This document shows, in pieces, positions 35,785 through 45,370 of a DNA stretch of 64,000 nucleotides. Below the pieces are notes generated by a model. That model was not told the DNA's origin. It ran no database searches and saw only the letters and a list, made by a program, of their open reading frames with translations. Origin of the DNA: Flavobacterium sp. (GTDB lineage: Bacteria > Bacteroidota > Bacteroidia > Flavobacteriales > Flavobacteriaceae); contig NZ_JAGIAV010000006.1 in the NCBI RefSeq assembly GCF_017744675.1, forward strand, positions 186,001-250,000, read 5' to 3'. The position numbers and the translations under genes are program-made. The first letter of the stretch is position 1. Every line of letters starts with the position of its first letter.

Positions 35785-36267
35785 ATTAAAATAATATATA
35801 TTGTGATATTTGGACGCGGATTGGACGGATTTGCTATCGCAATCCCGATAGCTATCGGGAGCGGATTTAAACGGATTTTTTATTTCACGCAGATTTTTCA
35901 GATTAAAGCAGATTTAAACAGATTATTTTAAAATGCGTTTAAAAAATATTCTCTCGCTCCCGATAGCTATCGGGATTGCAGATTTTGGAGATTTTTTATT
36001 TCATCTAATACGCATTGATTGTAATTAGATCTGCTTAATCTGCCAAATCTGCGGGAAAACTAAATCAGCGTTATCTGCTAAAATCTTTTTAAATCTGCGT
36101 GAAACCAAATGCGCTGATTTTTTCTCTCGCAGATCTCGCAGATTTGGCTGATTTTTTTTCAAGCAGATTAAAATTAAATTTAATCTGCTCAATCTGCTCA
36201 ATCTGCGGGAGAATAATTATGCATTAAGCAATAAATAAAATCCGTTTCATCCGCGTCCTAAATACGA
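35785..36267. repeat. 483-nt non-coding block of GCAGATT repeats and CCCGATAGCTATCGGG
   Basis: No gene. The gap between susD and the GH88 gene contains two perfect 16-bp palindromes CCCGATAGCTATCGGG (35844-35859 and 35959-35974; a third is at 47334-47349). There are also many GCAGATT/AATCTGC words in both orientations that can fold against each other. Its size could weaken transcription from susD into the enzyme genes, or it may hold an internal promoter; I see no clear promoter box. Confidence 0.75.
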
Positions 36268-37788
36268 TTAATAACCAGGATTATTCGGTTTTAAATTCGG
36301 ATTAATAGCCAATTCTGTTCCCGGCAATGGCCATAAATAATCCCTATTTGGATCAAAATTAGCATGCGGTTCTAAGCCGTTTGGTCCAAAAACTTCTGGT
36401 CCGATTTTTAGCCTTTTAATATCGTACCATCTCACATATTCAAAAGCTAGTTCTAATCTTCTTTCGTCGATCACCATTTTTCTGAAATTAACTTGAGATA
36501 ATCCAGGCGTTACGTTTGCTGGAAAAGAAACCAATTTTCCTGCTTTGTTTCTTGCTCTAGCGCGAACGCGATTTACGTAACCATCGGCTTCTGTTGTTCC
36601 TGGATTAATTTCATTTAAAGCTTCGGCAGCCGTTAATAAAACTTCAGCAAAGCGCATGGTAATGTAATTATGCTGCGAAGTTCTTCCGTTAGCACCTGCT
36701 TTTCCCGGAAAACGGAAATATTTCGCAATATGCGGACGAGGCGCTTTTTCGTTGTCGCTAGAAGGATAAACTTGAAGCGATCCGCCTGGACCTGTTTTCT
36801 TTCTGATGATCGTATCAAAACTTACCGCTCTTCTGTAATCTCTCTGATCCCAAGTGTTGAACACTTTTAAGGAAGGAACAGCAACAGAGAAACCTTGTCC
36901 GTAGCTATAACTGTCATCTTTTAACGATCCTGTAAAGAACGCTGTATAATCCTGACCGTAATTTCCTGATGTTAAGTTGTTAAAGTCGATTGTAAAAAGA
37001 GGTTCTTTTAAAGAAGCCGTTTTAGTAGCATTAAATAAATCTTGAAAATCGGCATCTAGTCCTAAACCAAATTTCGCTTCATTTGTAATGACATATTTTG
37101 CTTCGTCATAGGCTTTTTGGAAATTTCCTAAAGTAAGGTACACAGAAGCCAAATATCCTGCAGCTGTACCTTTTCCTGGAACTGCTTTTACTTTTGGTTT
37201 ATCATCTAGCCACTGTTTTGCAAATTCTAAATCGGCAATAATTTTCGGATAAACATCTGCTTCTTTGGTTTTATGCAAAGAGTTTACTTGCGACACATCA
37301 TTCACCACAAAATCAACATACGGAATATCTCCGAAAAGACGAACCAAATGATAATAGGCAAAAGCTCTTGCAAAATAAGCCTGTGCTACAATAGCGTTGA
37401 CTTTTGCTGGATCTCCAGGTGTTTTTTTAGCGCCTTCAATCGCCTGATTTGCTGCTGTGATAATAACATAAGATTGAGGCCAAAAGTTGGCTACAAGAGC
37501 ATTTGTATCATTCATAGACATGTCATTTACGTCGATACGCGCGGCTTGCGTCGTTCTATCGCCAATATCGGCCATATCGTCGCGAAGCATTAGGGCAATT
37601 GTAAATTCTCTTCCCCAATAATTGTTGTGGGCAATATTAGCGAAAGCTCCATTTACAGCGGCCTGTAAATCGTCTGTGTTGTTGAAAAAGTTTTCTGGAC
37701 GAATAATTCCTACTGGTTTTTCTTCTAGATCAGAACAGCTGAAAAAAGCGAGTGTTCCAAAACAAAGAAGAGCTATATATTTTTTCAT
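36268..37788 (-). CDS. SusD/RagB-family glycan-binding lipoprotein (PUL2)
   Basis: 506 residues, lipobox 'LAFFSCSDL', with SusD signatures 'AYFARAFAYYHLVRLFGDIPYVD', 'MVIDERRLELAFEYVRWYDIKR' and terminal 'YLWPLPGTELAINPNLKPNNPGY'. It partners with the SusC encoded 12 nt upstream on the same strand. Ligand inferred to be a uronic-acid-containing oligosaccharide. Confidence 0.96.
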   Translation of the reverse strand: MKKYIALLCFGTLAFFSCSDLEEKPVGIIRPENFFNNTDDLQAAVNGAFANIAHNNYWGREFTIALMLRDDMADIGDRTTQAARIDVNDMSMNDTNALVANFWPQSYVIITAANQAIEGAKKTPGDPAKVNAIVAQAYFARAFAYYHLVRLFGDIPYVDFVVNDVSQVNSLHKTKEADVYPKIIADLEFAKQWLDDKPKVKAVPGKGTAAGYLASVYLTLGNFQKAYDEAKYVITNEAKFGLGLDADFQDLFNATKTASLKEPLFTIDFNNLTSGNYGQDYTAFFTGSLKDDSYSYGQGFSVAVPSLKVFNTWDQRDYRRAVSFDTIIRKKTGPGGSLQVYPSSDNEKAPRPHIAKYFRFPGKAGANGRTSQHNYITMRFAEVLLTAAEALNEINPGTTEADGYVNRVRARARNKAGKLVSFPANVTPGLSQVNFRKMVIDERRLELAFEYVRWYDIKRLKIGPEVFGPNGLEPHANFDPNRDYLWPLPGTELAINPNLKPNNPGY

Positions 37789-37800
37789 AGTTGTATTAGA

Positions 37801-40800
37801 TTAAAATTTTAAATTGAATCCTGCTGTAAACGTTCTTACGTTTGGATATCCTCCGTAATCCAATCCTAAATAAGTGTTGCTTCTTGAATTAGAATCGTTT
37901 AGATAGTTTGTTTCAGGATCTGTTCCAGGATAATTGGTAATTGTCCAAATGTTTTGCGCACTGATATAAAAACGAACTTTGCTTAATCCCATTTTTGCAA
38001 CTATTTTTTCGTCTAAACTGTATCCTAAAGAGATGTTTTTTAAACGGATATAACTTCCATCATAAACAAATCGTGAAGTAATTCTTTTCGTTCTTGCTGC
38101 ATTTGCAGGAACATTGGTATCGGTATGAGTTGGTGTCCAAGCATCTAAAACCTCAGTTGTAGCATTATTGTTTCCAGAAGCCAATTCCATCAAAGTATAA
38201 TTTAAGATTTGACCTCCTTGCGAACCTTGGAAGAAGATATTCAAGTCCAGATTTTTATACGTGAAATCATTGTTGAACCCGAAGATGAAATCTGGGTTCG
38301 GATTCCCGATAATGGTTTTATCCTGAGAATCCAATTTTCCGTCACCGTTTACATCTCTGAATTTCTCACCACCTGGAGCCGTTTCAAAGTTTCCTGGCAA
38401 AACGGTTTCACCTTGCTGAATTACACCATCATAAATAAATCCGAAGAAAGAACCAACAGGCTGGCCAACTCTTAAAATCTGCGACTCTGTAGCTAAGAAA
38501 TGTCCAGGAGCAGAATTGATTAATAGATCTTTGTTGTCAGCTAATTTCAACACTTTATTTTTGTTTGAAGAAATATTGAAGTTCGTCGACCAAGTAAAAT
38601 CGGCACCGATAAAGTTGCGCGTATTAATTCCTAATTCCCATCCCTTATTTTCCAATTCTCCCACGTTTTGGAGCTGAGAAGCAATTCCAGAGATTCCTGG
38701 AAGCGGTCTGTTGAACAATAAATCTTTGGTGATCGTTTTATAATAATCTGCTGTAATGCTAATTCGGTTATCAAACAAACCTAAATCAATTCCGTAATCC
38801 TGCTGATAAGATGTTTCCCATTTTAAGTTCGGATTATCCAATGAAGTCAGCTGTACCGCATTGGTAATCACGTCGCCGCTCACAAAATAAATTTCAGAAA
38901 ATCGAGAAAGAGTAGAGTAGGCACCGATTGAAGGGTTTCCTGTTGCTCCATAACTCGCTCTTAATTTCAAGTTAGAAACCGTTTTATTGTCTTTTAAGAA
39001 GTTTTCTTTGCTAATGTTCCATCCAATGGCTCCCGAAGGGAAAGTTCCGTATTTGTAATTTTTACTAAAACTTGAAGAGCCGTCTCGTCTTGCAGTAAAC
39101 GTTATCAAATATTTATCAGCATAATCAAAATTTAACCTTCCGAAAGCAGAAATCAATTCCGTTTCAGATAAGCCAGAATCAGGTTTTAAGAAAACGGTTC
39201 CAGCGCCTAAATTTCGGTATGAATTGGTATTCGTTAAAAATCCTCTAGAAGCAGCATACGAATTTTCGTTTTTGTTTTTCTGATAAGAATATCCTCCCAA
39301 AACCGTCAACATTCCTTTGTCGATAATTTCACGTTTGAAAGTCAGATAATTCTCTGTTAGGAAAGAAGAAAATCTGGTATTGTTTACAGAAGCTTCTCCT
39401 TTGATATTTTTTCCTGCAATTAAAGTAGAAGGGATAAATCTTCCTGTTTGCGAATTGTTGTCTGTTAAACCTAAAGTAGTTTTAAAATCAAGATCTTTTG
39501 TGATTTGGTATTGGGCAAAGAAGTTGTTTCGATTTACGACAGAAACCGTTTCCAAGATATTTTCCATTGCGGTTGCGTATGGGTTGTCAATATCGTCTCC
39601 AATTGGAGCAGTGGTGGTATACGTTCCGTCTGCATTGTAAATTCCTTTATCAGGCATAAAACGATAAGCTGAAGCAATTACACCAGCGGCACCAGTTCCT
39701 CCAGCGCTTGTCTGGCTCACAATTCCTTCTTTGTTTTGTTTGCTTGTAAAAGTGTTTAAACCCACTTTAAACTTTGGCGATAAATCGGCTTCAAGATTAC
39801 CTACAATAGTGTATTTGTCAATTCCAGAATTGATTACCACTCCATTTTGATTGAAATACGTTCCAGAAACATAATATCTCACGCTATCCGATCCGCCAGA
39901 AAAAGACAATTGCGTATTCGAAATCATTCCTTCACGATAAATAACATCTTGCCAATCTGTATTTGCAGGACCTTGTGTATGAGTAGTAAAACTTTTTCTG
40001 TAAGCAGCAAACTGATCTGCGTCTAACAAATCCAATTTATTATTTACCGACTGAATAGAAGTCGAATTACTGAATTCTATTACAGGTTTTCCCGCTTTTC
40101 CTTTCTTGGTTGTTACCATAATAACCCCATTCGATCCGCGAGATCCGTAAATTGCCGTTGCCGAAGCATCTTTTAAAACTTCAATAGAAGCAATGTCTTG
40201 TGGAGCTGGCATAGAAACTCCTGCAAAGCCGTCAACCACAATCAGAGCGTCTCCGCTGGCATTAATTGAGGTTCCTCCACGAACTCTGATTTTTGTAGGA
40301 GCTCCAGGCTCGCCACCATTATTAGACATTACCGAAACACCCGCTGCACGACCTTGCAAAGCCTGTTCTGCATTTAAAACAGGATAAGCCGTCAGTTCTT
40401 TTGCTGTGACAGAAGAAACAGATCCTGTAATGTCGCTCTTTTTACGCGTACCGTAACCTACTACAATAACTTCGTCCAGTGCTTTTGTGTCTGGTTTTAA
40501 ACTTACGTTGATAACATTTTTAGTTCCTACAGGGACTTCAACGGTCTGAAATCCGACGAAATTGAAAACTAAAACAGCATTTTTCTCTCCTACAATTACC
40601 GTATAATTTCCGTCCATATCGGCAGAAGCGCCAACAGAGGAGTTTTTGATATATACATTAGCACCAGGAAGTCCGAGTAAATCTTCGCTGGAAGTTATTT
40701 TTCCAGTCACTTTTCGTTCTTGTGCGTGCATCACGATATTTGCCAGTAAAAAAGATACCAGCAAACACCATTTAAACGATTTGTTTTTTTGGTTTGTAAA

Positions 40801-40803
40801 CAT
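37801..40803 (-). CDS. SusC-family TonB-dependent transporter (PUL2)
   Basis: 1000 residues with a signal peptide (near 'IVMHAQE'), carboxypeptidase-like N-domain ('GKITSSEDLLGLPGANVYIK'), 'LDEVIVVGYGTRKKSDITG', plug motifs ('DALIVVDGFAG', 'ATAIYGSRGSNGVIMVTTKKG') and a beta-barrel ending 'RTFTAGFNLKF'. It is the pore of the PUL2 importer and is co-transcribed with susD. A possible promoter lies in the 216-nt gap towards the HTCS. Confidence 0.96.
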   Translation of the reverse strand: MFTNQKNKSFKWCLLVSFLLANIVMHAQERKVTGKITSSEDLLGLPGANVYIKNSSVGASADMDGNYTVIVGEKNAVLVFNFVGFQTVEVPVGTKNVINVSLKPDTKALDEVIVVGYGTRKKSDITGSVSSVTAKELTAYPVLNAEQALQGRAAGVSVMSNNGGEPGAPTKIRVRGGTSINASGDALIVVDGFAGVSMPAPQDIASIEVLKDASATAIYGSRGSNGVIMVTTKKGKAGKPVIEFSNSTSIQSVNNKLDLLDADQFAAYRKSFTTHTQGPANTDWQDVIYREGMISNTQLSFSGGSDSVRYYVSGTYFNQNGVVINSGIDKYTIVGNLEADLSPKFKVGLNTFTSKQNKEGIVSQTSAGGTGAAGVIASAYRFMPDKGIYNADGTYTTTAPIGDDIDNPYATAMENILETVSVVNRNNFFAQYQITKDLDFKTTLGLTDNNSQTGRFIPSTLIAGKNIKGEASVNNTRFSSFLTENYLTFKREIIDKGMLTVLGGYSYQKNKNENSYAASRGFLTNTNSYRNLGAGTVFLKPDSGLSETELISAFGRLNFDYADKYLITFTARRDGSSSFSKNYKYGTFPSGAIGWNISKENFLKDNKTVSNLKLRASYGATGNPSIGAYSTLSRFSEIYFVSGDVITNAVQLTSLDNPNLKWETSYQQDYGIDLGLFDNRISITADYYKTITKDLLFNRPLPGISGIASQLQNVGELENKGWELGINTRNFIGADFTWSTNFNISSNKNKVLKLADNKDLLINSAPGHFLATESQILRVGQPVGSFFGFIYDGVIQQGETVLPGNFETAPGGEKFRDVNGDGKLDSQDKTIIGNPNPDFIFGFNNDFTYKNLDLNIFFQGSQGGQILNYTLMELASGNNNATTEVLDAWTPTHTDTNVPANAARTKRITSRFVYDGSYIRLKNISLGYSLDEKIVAKMGLSKVRFYISAQNIWTITNYPGTDPETNYLNDSNSRSNTYLGLDYGGYPNVRTFTAGFNLKF

Positions 40804-40927
40804 TCATTTTTTGGTTTTAAGGTTAATAAGTTAGATAAAGTAGAAAAGCAATAAACTCATTCCGATTATGAGGATTACAAATAGAATTTGCAGCAATAAG
40901 AAATTTGTTTTTTTGATTTTCATATCG

Positions 40928-40935
40928 CAAATGTA
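40928..40935 (-). promoter_or_regulatory. Possible -7 box for the PUL2 susC
   Basis: CAAATGTA on the plus strand reads TACATTTG on the minus strand, a TAnnTTTG match. No good TTG lies at the usual spacing, as expected for an HTCS-activated promoter, so this is tentative. Confidence 0.35.
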
Positions 40936-40961
40936 TAAGTGGCAAAAGAAATAGAAATACA

Positions 40962-40995
40962 AAAAAGGGTATCTAAAAATACAGATACCCTTTTT
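40962..40995. terminator. Intrinsic terminator of the PUL2 HTCS gene
   Basis: A 13-bp perfect stem AAAAAGGGTATCT (40962-40974) / AGATACCCTTTTT (40983-40995), loop of eight, 25 nt beyond the HTCS stop. It separates HTCS transcription from the susC promoter. Confidence 0.85.
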
Positions 40996-41019
40996 AAAGC
41001 CTTTAAAAATACGGATTTT

Positions 41020-44000
41020 CTAAAAAGTGGCCGAAGATTTATAAAATTTGTCGGCGTATTGAGAGGGAGTTTCTCCGTACTTTTTCTGGAAGCATTTGCT
41101 AAAGTATTTCGGATTGTTGAAACCGACTTTATAGCTGATTTCTGAAACCGTCAATTTATTTTGTTCTAATAATTGAGCCGCACGTTTTAATCTGATTTCG
41201 TGAATAAACTCATTTGGCGTGCAATTGGTCCAAGCTTTAATTTTTAGAAACAGCATGGTTCGGCTTACGCCTAATTCTGAACAGAAAAACGGAATATCAA
41301 ATTGTTCGTTTGAAATGTTTTCTTCTACAATTTTAAAAGCTTTTTTCAAAAGTTCTTCATCTAGAGAAGAAACCGTGATTTCTGACGGAATAAAACTGTC
41401 TTCGCTTGAAAATTTAATTCGTAGACGTTCCGTTGTGTTGAGAAGATTTTTTACGCGAAGCCTGAATTCCATTAAATTAAAAGGCTTACTGATGTAATCA
41501 TCGGCTCCGCTTTCCAATCCTTCAAATTTGTAAACCAATGATGATCTAGAAGTGAGCAGAATAACCGGAATATGACTGGTTTTAATGTTTTCTTTAATTT
41601 TCGAACAAAGCTCTGTTCCAACCATTTCAGGCATAATCACATCACTGATAATCAAATTCGGAACAAACTTCAACGCTTTTTCTAAAGCGATTCTGCCATT
41701 TTCGGCTTCAATAATGTTGTAGTCTTTTTTGAGAAGATTTTTCATGAACTTTCTCAAGACTTTATGGTCTTCAACAAGTAGAATAGTCTGTTTTTCATCG
41801 TTCACAATTAAGTCTTCGATGTCATCATTTTCAACAACTTCCGATGATTCCAATTGGGCTGCATATTGCGCCACATCATCACTGATTTTAAAATCAGGAA
41901 TAATTTCGCTGTCCAAAAGATGTTCGCGTCCAAGCGGCAAAGTCACTTTAAAAATAACGCCTCCCGTTGTTTTGTTGGTAACATCAATTTTTCCTTTATG
42001 CAGTTCTACAATGTTTTTTACGATCGAAAGGCCAATTCCTGTTCCTTTATTATAATTCTTCTGAACCTGATTGTGCATCGGAATTTCAAAAAACAAATCG
42101 AAAATTTTATCAATATGTTCTTCAGAAATGCCCACGCCAGAATCTTCAACAGCAATAAAAAGATTCTGCTGATCGTGATTGATTTTGACTTTGATAGAAC
42201 CACCTTTTGGAGTGTATCTAAAAGCATTTGAAATCAGATTATAAAAGACACGCTCCAATTTATAGCGGTCAAAATATACCAGAATTTCTTCGTTTTCAGT
42301 TTCAAATGTATAGTCGTAACCGCCGTCTTTGGCATATTCGATAAAAGATAAAAAGATTTCTTTGGTGAATTTGACAATATTTCCGTTTGCAGATTCTAGC
42401 GTAACTTGATGATTTTCTAGTTTTCTGAAATCCATTAAGCGGTTAATCAAACTCAACAGATGATTGGCGCTTCCTTCAATAACCAGAAGCTTTTTGTACA
42501 TTTCGTTGGTTCCGTTATAATCGGCTAAAATTTGCTGCAACGGACCTAGAATCAAAGTTAAAGGCGTTCTGAATTCATGCGAAATATTGGTAAAGAAGTC
42601 TAGTTTCAGTTTGTTATTTTCTTCAATTCGCTGCGTTTCCAGATATTCCAGTTCCAATTTTTGTTTCAGTCGGGCTTTCGATTTCATAATCCAAATCAAA
42701 CCGTATAAACCTAAACCAATTACAATTCCGTACAACATAAATGCCCAGATACTGCGCCACGGAGCGGGATTTACAATAACAGTTAAAGTTGCAGGAGTCT
42801 TATTCCAAACGCCGTCGTTATTTGCTCCGCGTACTTCAAAGGTATACGTTCCTGGGTTCTGAATAGCAAAATTAACCTCACTGTTTTTCGTAGTTGTCCA
42901 GTTGTTTTCTAAACCTGTTAGACGATAACTATATTGATTGTTTTTGGATCGAATGTAATTTGGAATTGCAAAACTGATTGAGAAATTCGCTTTGTCGTAA
43001 TCAAGGGTTATCGTTTTGGTAAAACCGATGCTTTTTTCTAAAATTCCGTCTTTATCATGCGCATTTACTGTTTCGTTTTTAATTTTTAAATCGGTAATTA
43101 GAACCTGAGGAGCATAATGGTTTAAGGAGATTTTTGTGGCATCAAAAAAAGTTGCTCCCGACGGACTTCCGAAATAAAACTGATTTGAATCTAATTTTAA
43201 AGCCGAGTTATCATTGAATTCGTTACTCGCTAAACCGTCTTTCTGATCGTAAATTGCGATAGACTTCTTGATTGTATTGTATTTAATGATTCCTTGATTG
43301 GTACTGATCCATAAGTTTTTATCGTCATCTTCTAAAATAGAATGGATGGAAGTAATGACGCTGTTTCCAACTTTTAGATTGACTGGATTGAATTTTTTTC
43401 CATCAAAATAATGAAGTCCTTTTGCTTTTGTTCCGACCCAGATTTTGTTTTGGGAATCTTGAAACAAAGTCAGGATATCATCACCTGATAAAGCTGAATG
43501 ATCGTAAAAGAAATGCTGTATTTGGTATTTCTTCGGATTAAAATTTTGAAGCGGAATGCGATTTAGACCATTTTGTGTTCCTACCCAAAGGAAGTTTTGA
43601 CTGTCAACTAAGATTGTTCTTAGAATATTGTTGGTTAAAAAAACAGGTTTGGTGTTGTCGTTTCCAATAGAATCAAAAGTTTTGCTGACCGTATTGTAGC
43701 GAATCAGTCCTTTTCCAAAAGTGCCAATCCATAAAATAGTGCCTTCTGTTTTTAGAGCATATACGCCGCTGTCTTTTAGCAAAGCGGCTAAGTCTGACGC
43801 AATTCGGTTGTCTTCTATTCGTTTAGAAACGGTGTTATAAGCCGATAATCCTTTAGAAAAAGTCCCAATCCATAAAATATGATCGTCTGCCAAACACATG
43901 GCTTTGATGTCATTTTTGTTGGCTTGCCCAGTCGTGCTGTTAATATAATTTACAGCTTGGGTATTTTTATTGTAAATCGTGATTCCTCCGCCTTCAGTAC

Positions 44001-45111
44001 CAAAATAAATGTTCTGGTTTTTATCTGCAATGATCGAACTTACCACATCAAAACTCATCGGAATCTTTTTAGAATTCTGATTGTAATTGGAGAAATTAAC
44101 GTTTGAAACATCCCAAAGATTTACTCCTTTGTAATAACATCCGATCCAAATGGAACCTTTTTTATCCATAAAAACGGACTTTACTTTGTCGATTCCGTTG
44201 TTATTATTGGTGTTGTTAATTTTCTGCAGACTTTTATCTTGTCCTAAAATATAAATTCCGTCGTAAGCGCCAACCCATAAAGCGCCTTGTTTGTCTATTA
44301 CTAAAGAACGAATATCCGTATTGATTTCGCGGTATTTGTCGGCAGGTAAAAACGAAACAAAAGCCTTTTCTTTTAAGTTGAATTTTAAAAGCCCTTTGTT
44401 CTTTGTTCCCACCCATAAACTGCCATCTTTGTCTTCGATTACAGATTGCACATTAAGTAAATCTGTTGTGTTTAACGGATAATTTTTAAAGCTGAATTTT
44501 CCGTTAATTCTATCTTTCAGCTGACATAAACCTTTTGTGGTTCCGATCCAGATTTCGCCATTTTTAGTTTTTAGAATGTTTAAAATATTATTGCTCGGAA
44601 GGGTAGAAGCATCATCATCTGAATGAAAAACGGAAGTGAACAATCCTGATTTTTTGTTGTAAATCGTTAATCCTTTTGAAGTTCCGAACCACATTTCGCC
44701 GCCAATTTCCCTAATGCTCCAAACGGCATTATTACTGATCGTATGATTGGCTTTGGTATGAAGATATCTGGTAAAACGATTCGAAACAGGATCGTAACAG
44801 TTTAAACCATTGTAAGTTCCGACCCAGATTTTTCCCGAATTGTCTTCTTCAATCGCTAAAATATCATTGTTGCTGATGGAATATTTATCAGTAGCATCAT
44901 TTCTGAAAATCGTAAATCGGCTTCCGTCATATTTGTTTAAACCATCGCGGGTTCCAAACCACATTTGCCCCAATTTATCCTGATGAATAGCAATGACAGA
45001 ACTCTGTGAAAGCCCATCAGTTGTGGAAAAATTTTTAAGGCGGTATTTATTTTGGGAAAATAGATTCCCGAAAACAAATACAATTGTGAGAAAAGCTATT
45101 TTATATTTCAT
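41020..45111 (-). CDS. Hybrid two-component system regulator (HTCS) of PUL2
   Basis: A complete 1363-residue HTCS. A signal peptide or membrane anchor precedes two seven-bladed propellers of 'GLSQSSVIAIHQDKLGQMWFGT'-type repeats to about residue 690. Then come a Y_Y_Y domain, a membrane helix near 785 ('WAFMLYGIVIGLGLYGLIW'), a histidine kinase with His845 in 'NISHEFRTPLTLI', an HATPase ('GTGIGLSIVKNIV'), a receiver with phospho-Asp1157 in 'LIISDVIMPE', and an AraC HTH ('VSEISYKVGFNNPKYFSKCFQKKYG'). It is the likely sensor of a PUL2 breakdown product and should activate the susC gene just downstream. Confidence 0.97.
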   Translation of the reverse strand: MKYKIAFLTIVFVFGNLFSQNKYRLKNFSTTDGLSQSSVIAIHQDKLGQMWFGTRDGLNKYDGSRFTIFRNDATDKYSISNNDILAIEEDNSGKIWVGTYNGLNCYDPVSNRFTRYLHTKANHTISNNAVWSIREIGGEMWFGTSKGLTIYNKKSGLFTSVFHSDDDASTLPSNNILNILKTKNGEIWIGTTKGLCQLKDRINGKFSFKNYPLNTTDLLNVQSVIEDKDGSLWVGTKNKGLLKFNLKEKAFVSFLPADKYREINTDIRSLVIDKQGALWVGAYDGIYILGQDKSLQKINNTNNNNGIDKVKSVFMDKKGSIWIGCYYKGVNLWDVSNVNFSNYNQNSKKIPMSFDVVSSIIADKNQNIYFGTEGGGITIYNKNTQAVNYINSTTGQANKNDIKAMCLADDHILWIGTFSKGLSAYNTVSKRIEDNRIASDLAALLKDSGVYALKTEGTILWIGTFGKGLIRYNTVSKTFDSIGNDNTKPVFLTNNILRTILVDSQNFLWVGTQNGLNRIPLQNFNPKKYQIQHFFYDHSALSGDDILTLFQDSQNKIWVGTKAKGLHYFDGKKFNPVNLKVGNSVITSIHSILEDDDKNLWISTNQGIIKYNTIKKSIAIYDQKDGLASNEFNDNSALKLDSNQFYFGSPSGATFFDATKISLNHYAPQVLITDLKIKNETVNAHDKDGILEKSIGFTKTITLDYDKANFSISFAIPNYIRSKNNQYSYRLTGLENNWTTTKNSEVNFAIQNPGTYTFEVRGANNDGVWNKTPATLTVIVNPAPWRSIWAFMLYGIVIGLGLYGLIWIMKSKARLKQKLELEYLETQRIEENNKLKLDFFTNISHEFRTPLTLILGPLQQILADYNGTNEMYKKLLVIEGSANHLLSLINRLMDFRKLENHQVTLESANGNIVKFTKEIFLSFIEYAKDGGYDYTFETENEEILVYFDRYKLERVFYNLISNAFRYTPKGGSIKVKINHDQQNLFIAVEDSGVGISEEHIDKIFDLFFEIPMHNQVQKNYNKGTGIGLSIVKNIVELHKGKIDVTNKTTGGVIFKVTLPLGREHLLDSEIIPDFKISDDVAQYAAQLESSEVVENDDIEDLIVNDEKQTILLVEDHKVLRKFMKNLLKKDYNIIEAENGRIALEKALKFVPNLIISDVIMPEMVGTELCSKIKENIKTSHIPVILLTSRSSLVYKFEGLESGADDYISKPFNLMEFRLRVKNLLNTTERLRIKFSSEDSFIPSEITVSSLDEELLKKAFKIVEENISNEQFDIPFFCSELGVSRTMLFLKIKAWTNCTPNEFIHEIRLKRAAQLLEQNKLTVSEISYKVGFNNPKYFSKCFQKKYGETPSQYADKFYKSSATF

Positions 45112-45370
45112 AGCGTTTATGTTTAATTTTTTTTAGCCACGAATTGCTTCGCCAATTCGCTGTCGCTCGAGTCACGAATTTACTCTAATCTTTAGGACTC
45201 GATTTATGTGGTATTTGTTAGCTGCAAATCCACGAATTATTCGCAATCTTAATTTGAATAATTCGTGTGTATTTAACCATTTCAACACAAATAAAATCAA
45301 TTTAATGGATTAGAGAAAATTCGTGAATTCGTGGCGAAAAAATCCTTGCAAACTGTAGCAGATATTTTGG
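45112..45370. repeat. GCCACGAATT inverted repeat region
   Basis: No gene. GCCACGAATT near 45135 and AATTCGTGGC near 45327 are inverse ends of a ~200-nt element, with internal 'cacgaatt' and 'aattcgtg' words at 45172, 45232 and 45258. It is related to the repeat at 28906-28984. Confidence 0.65.
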
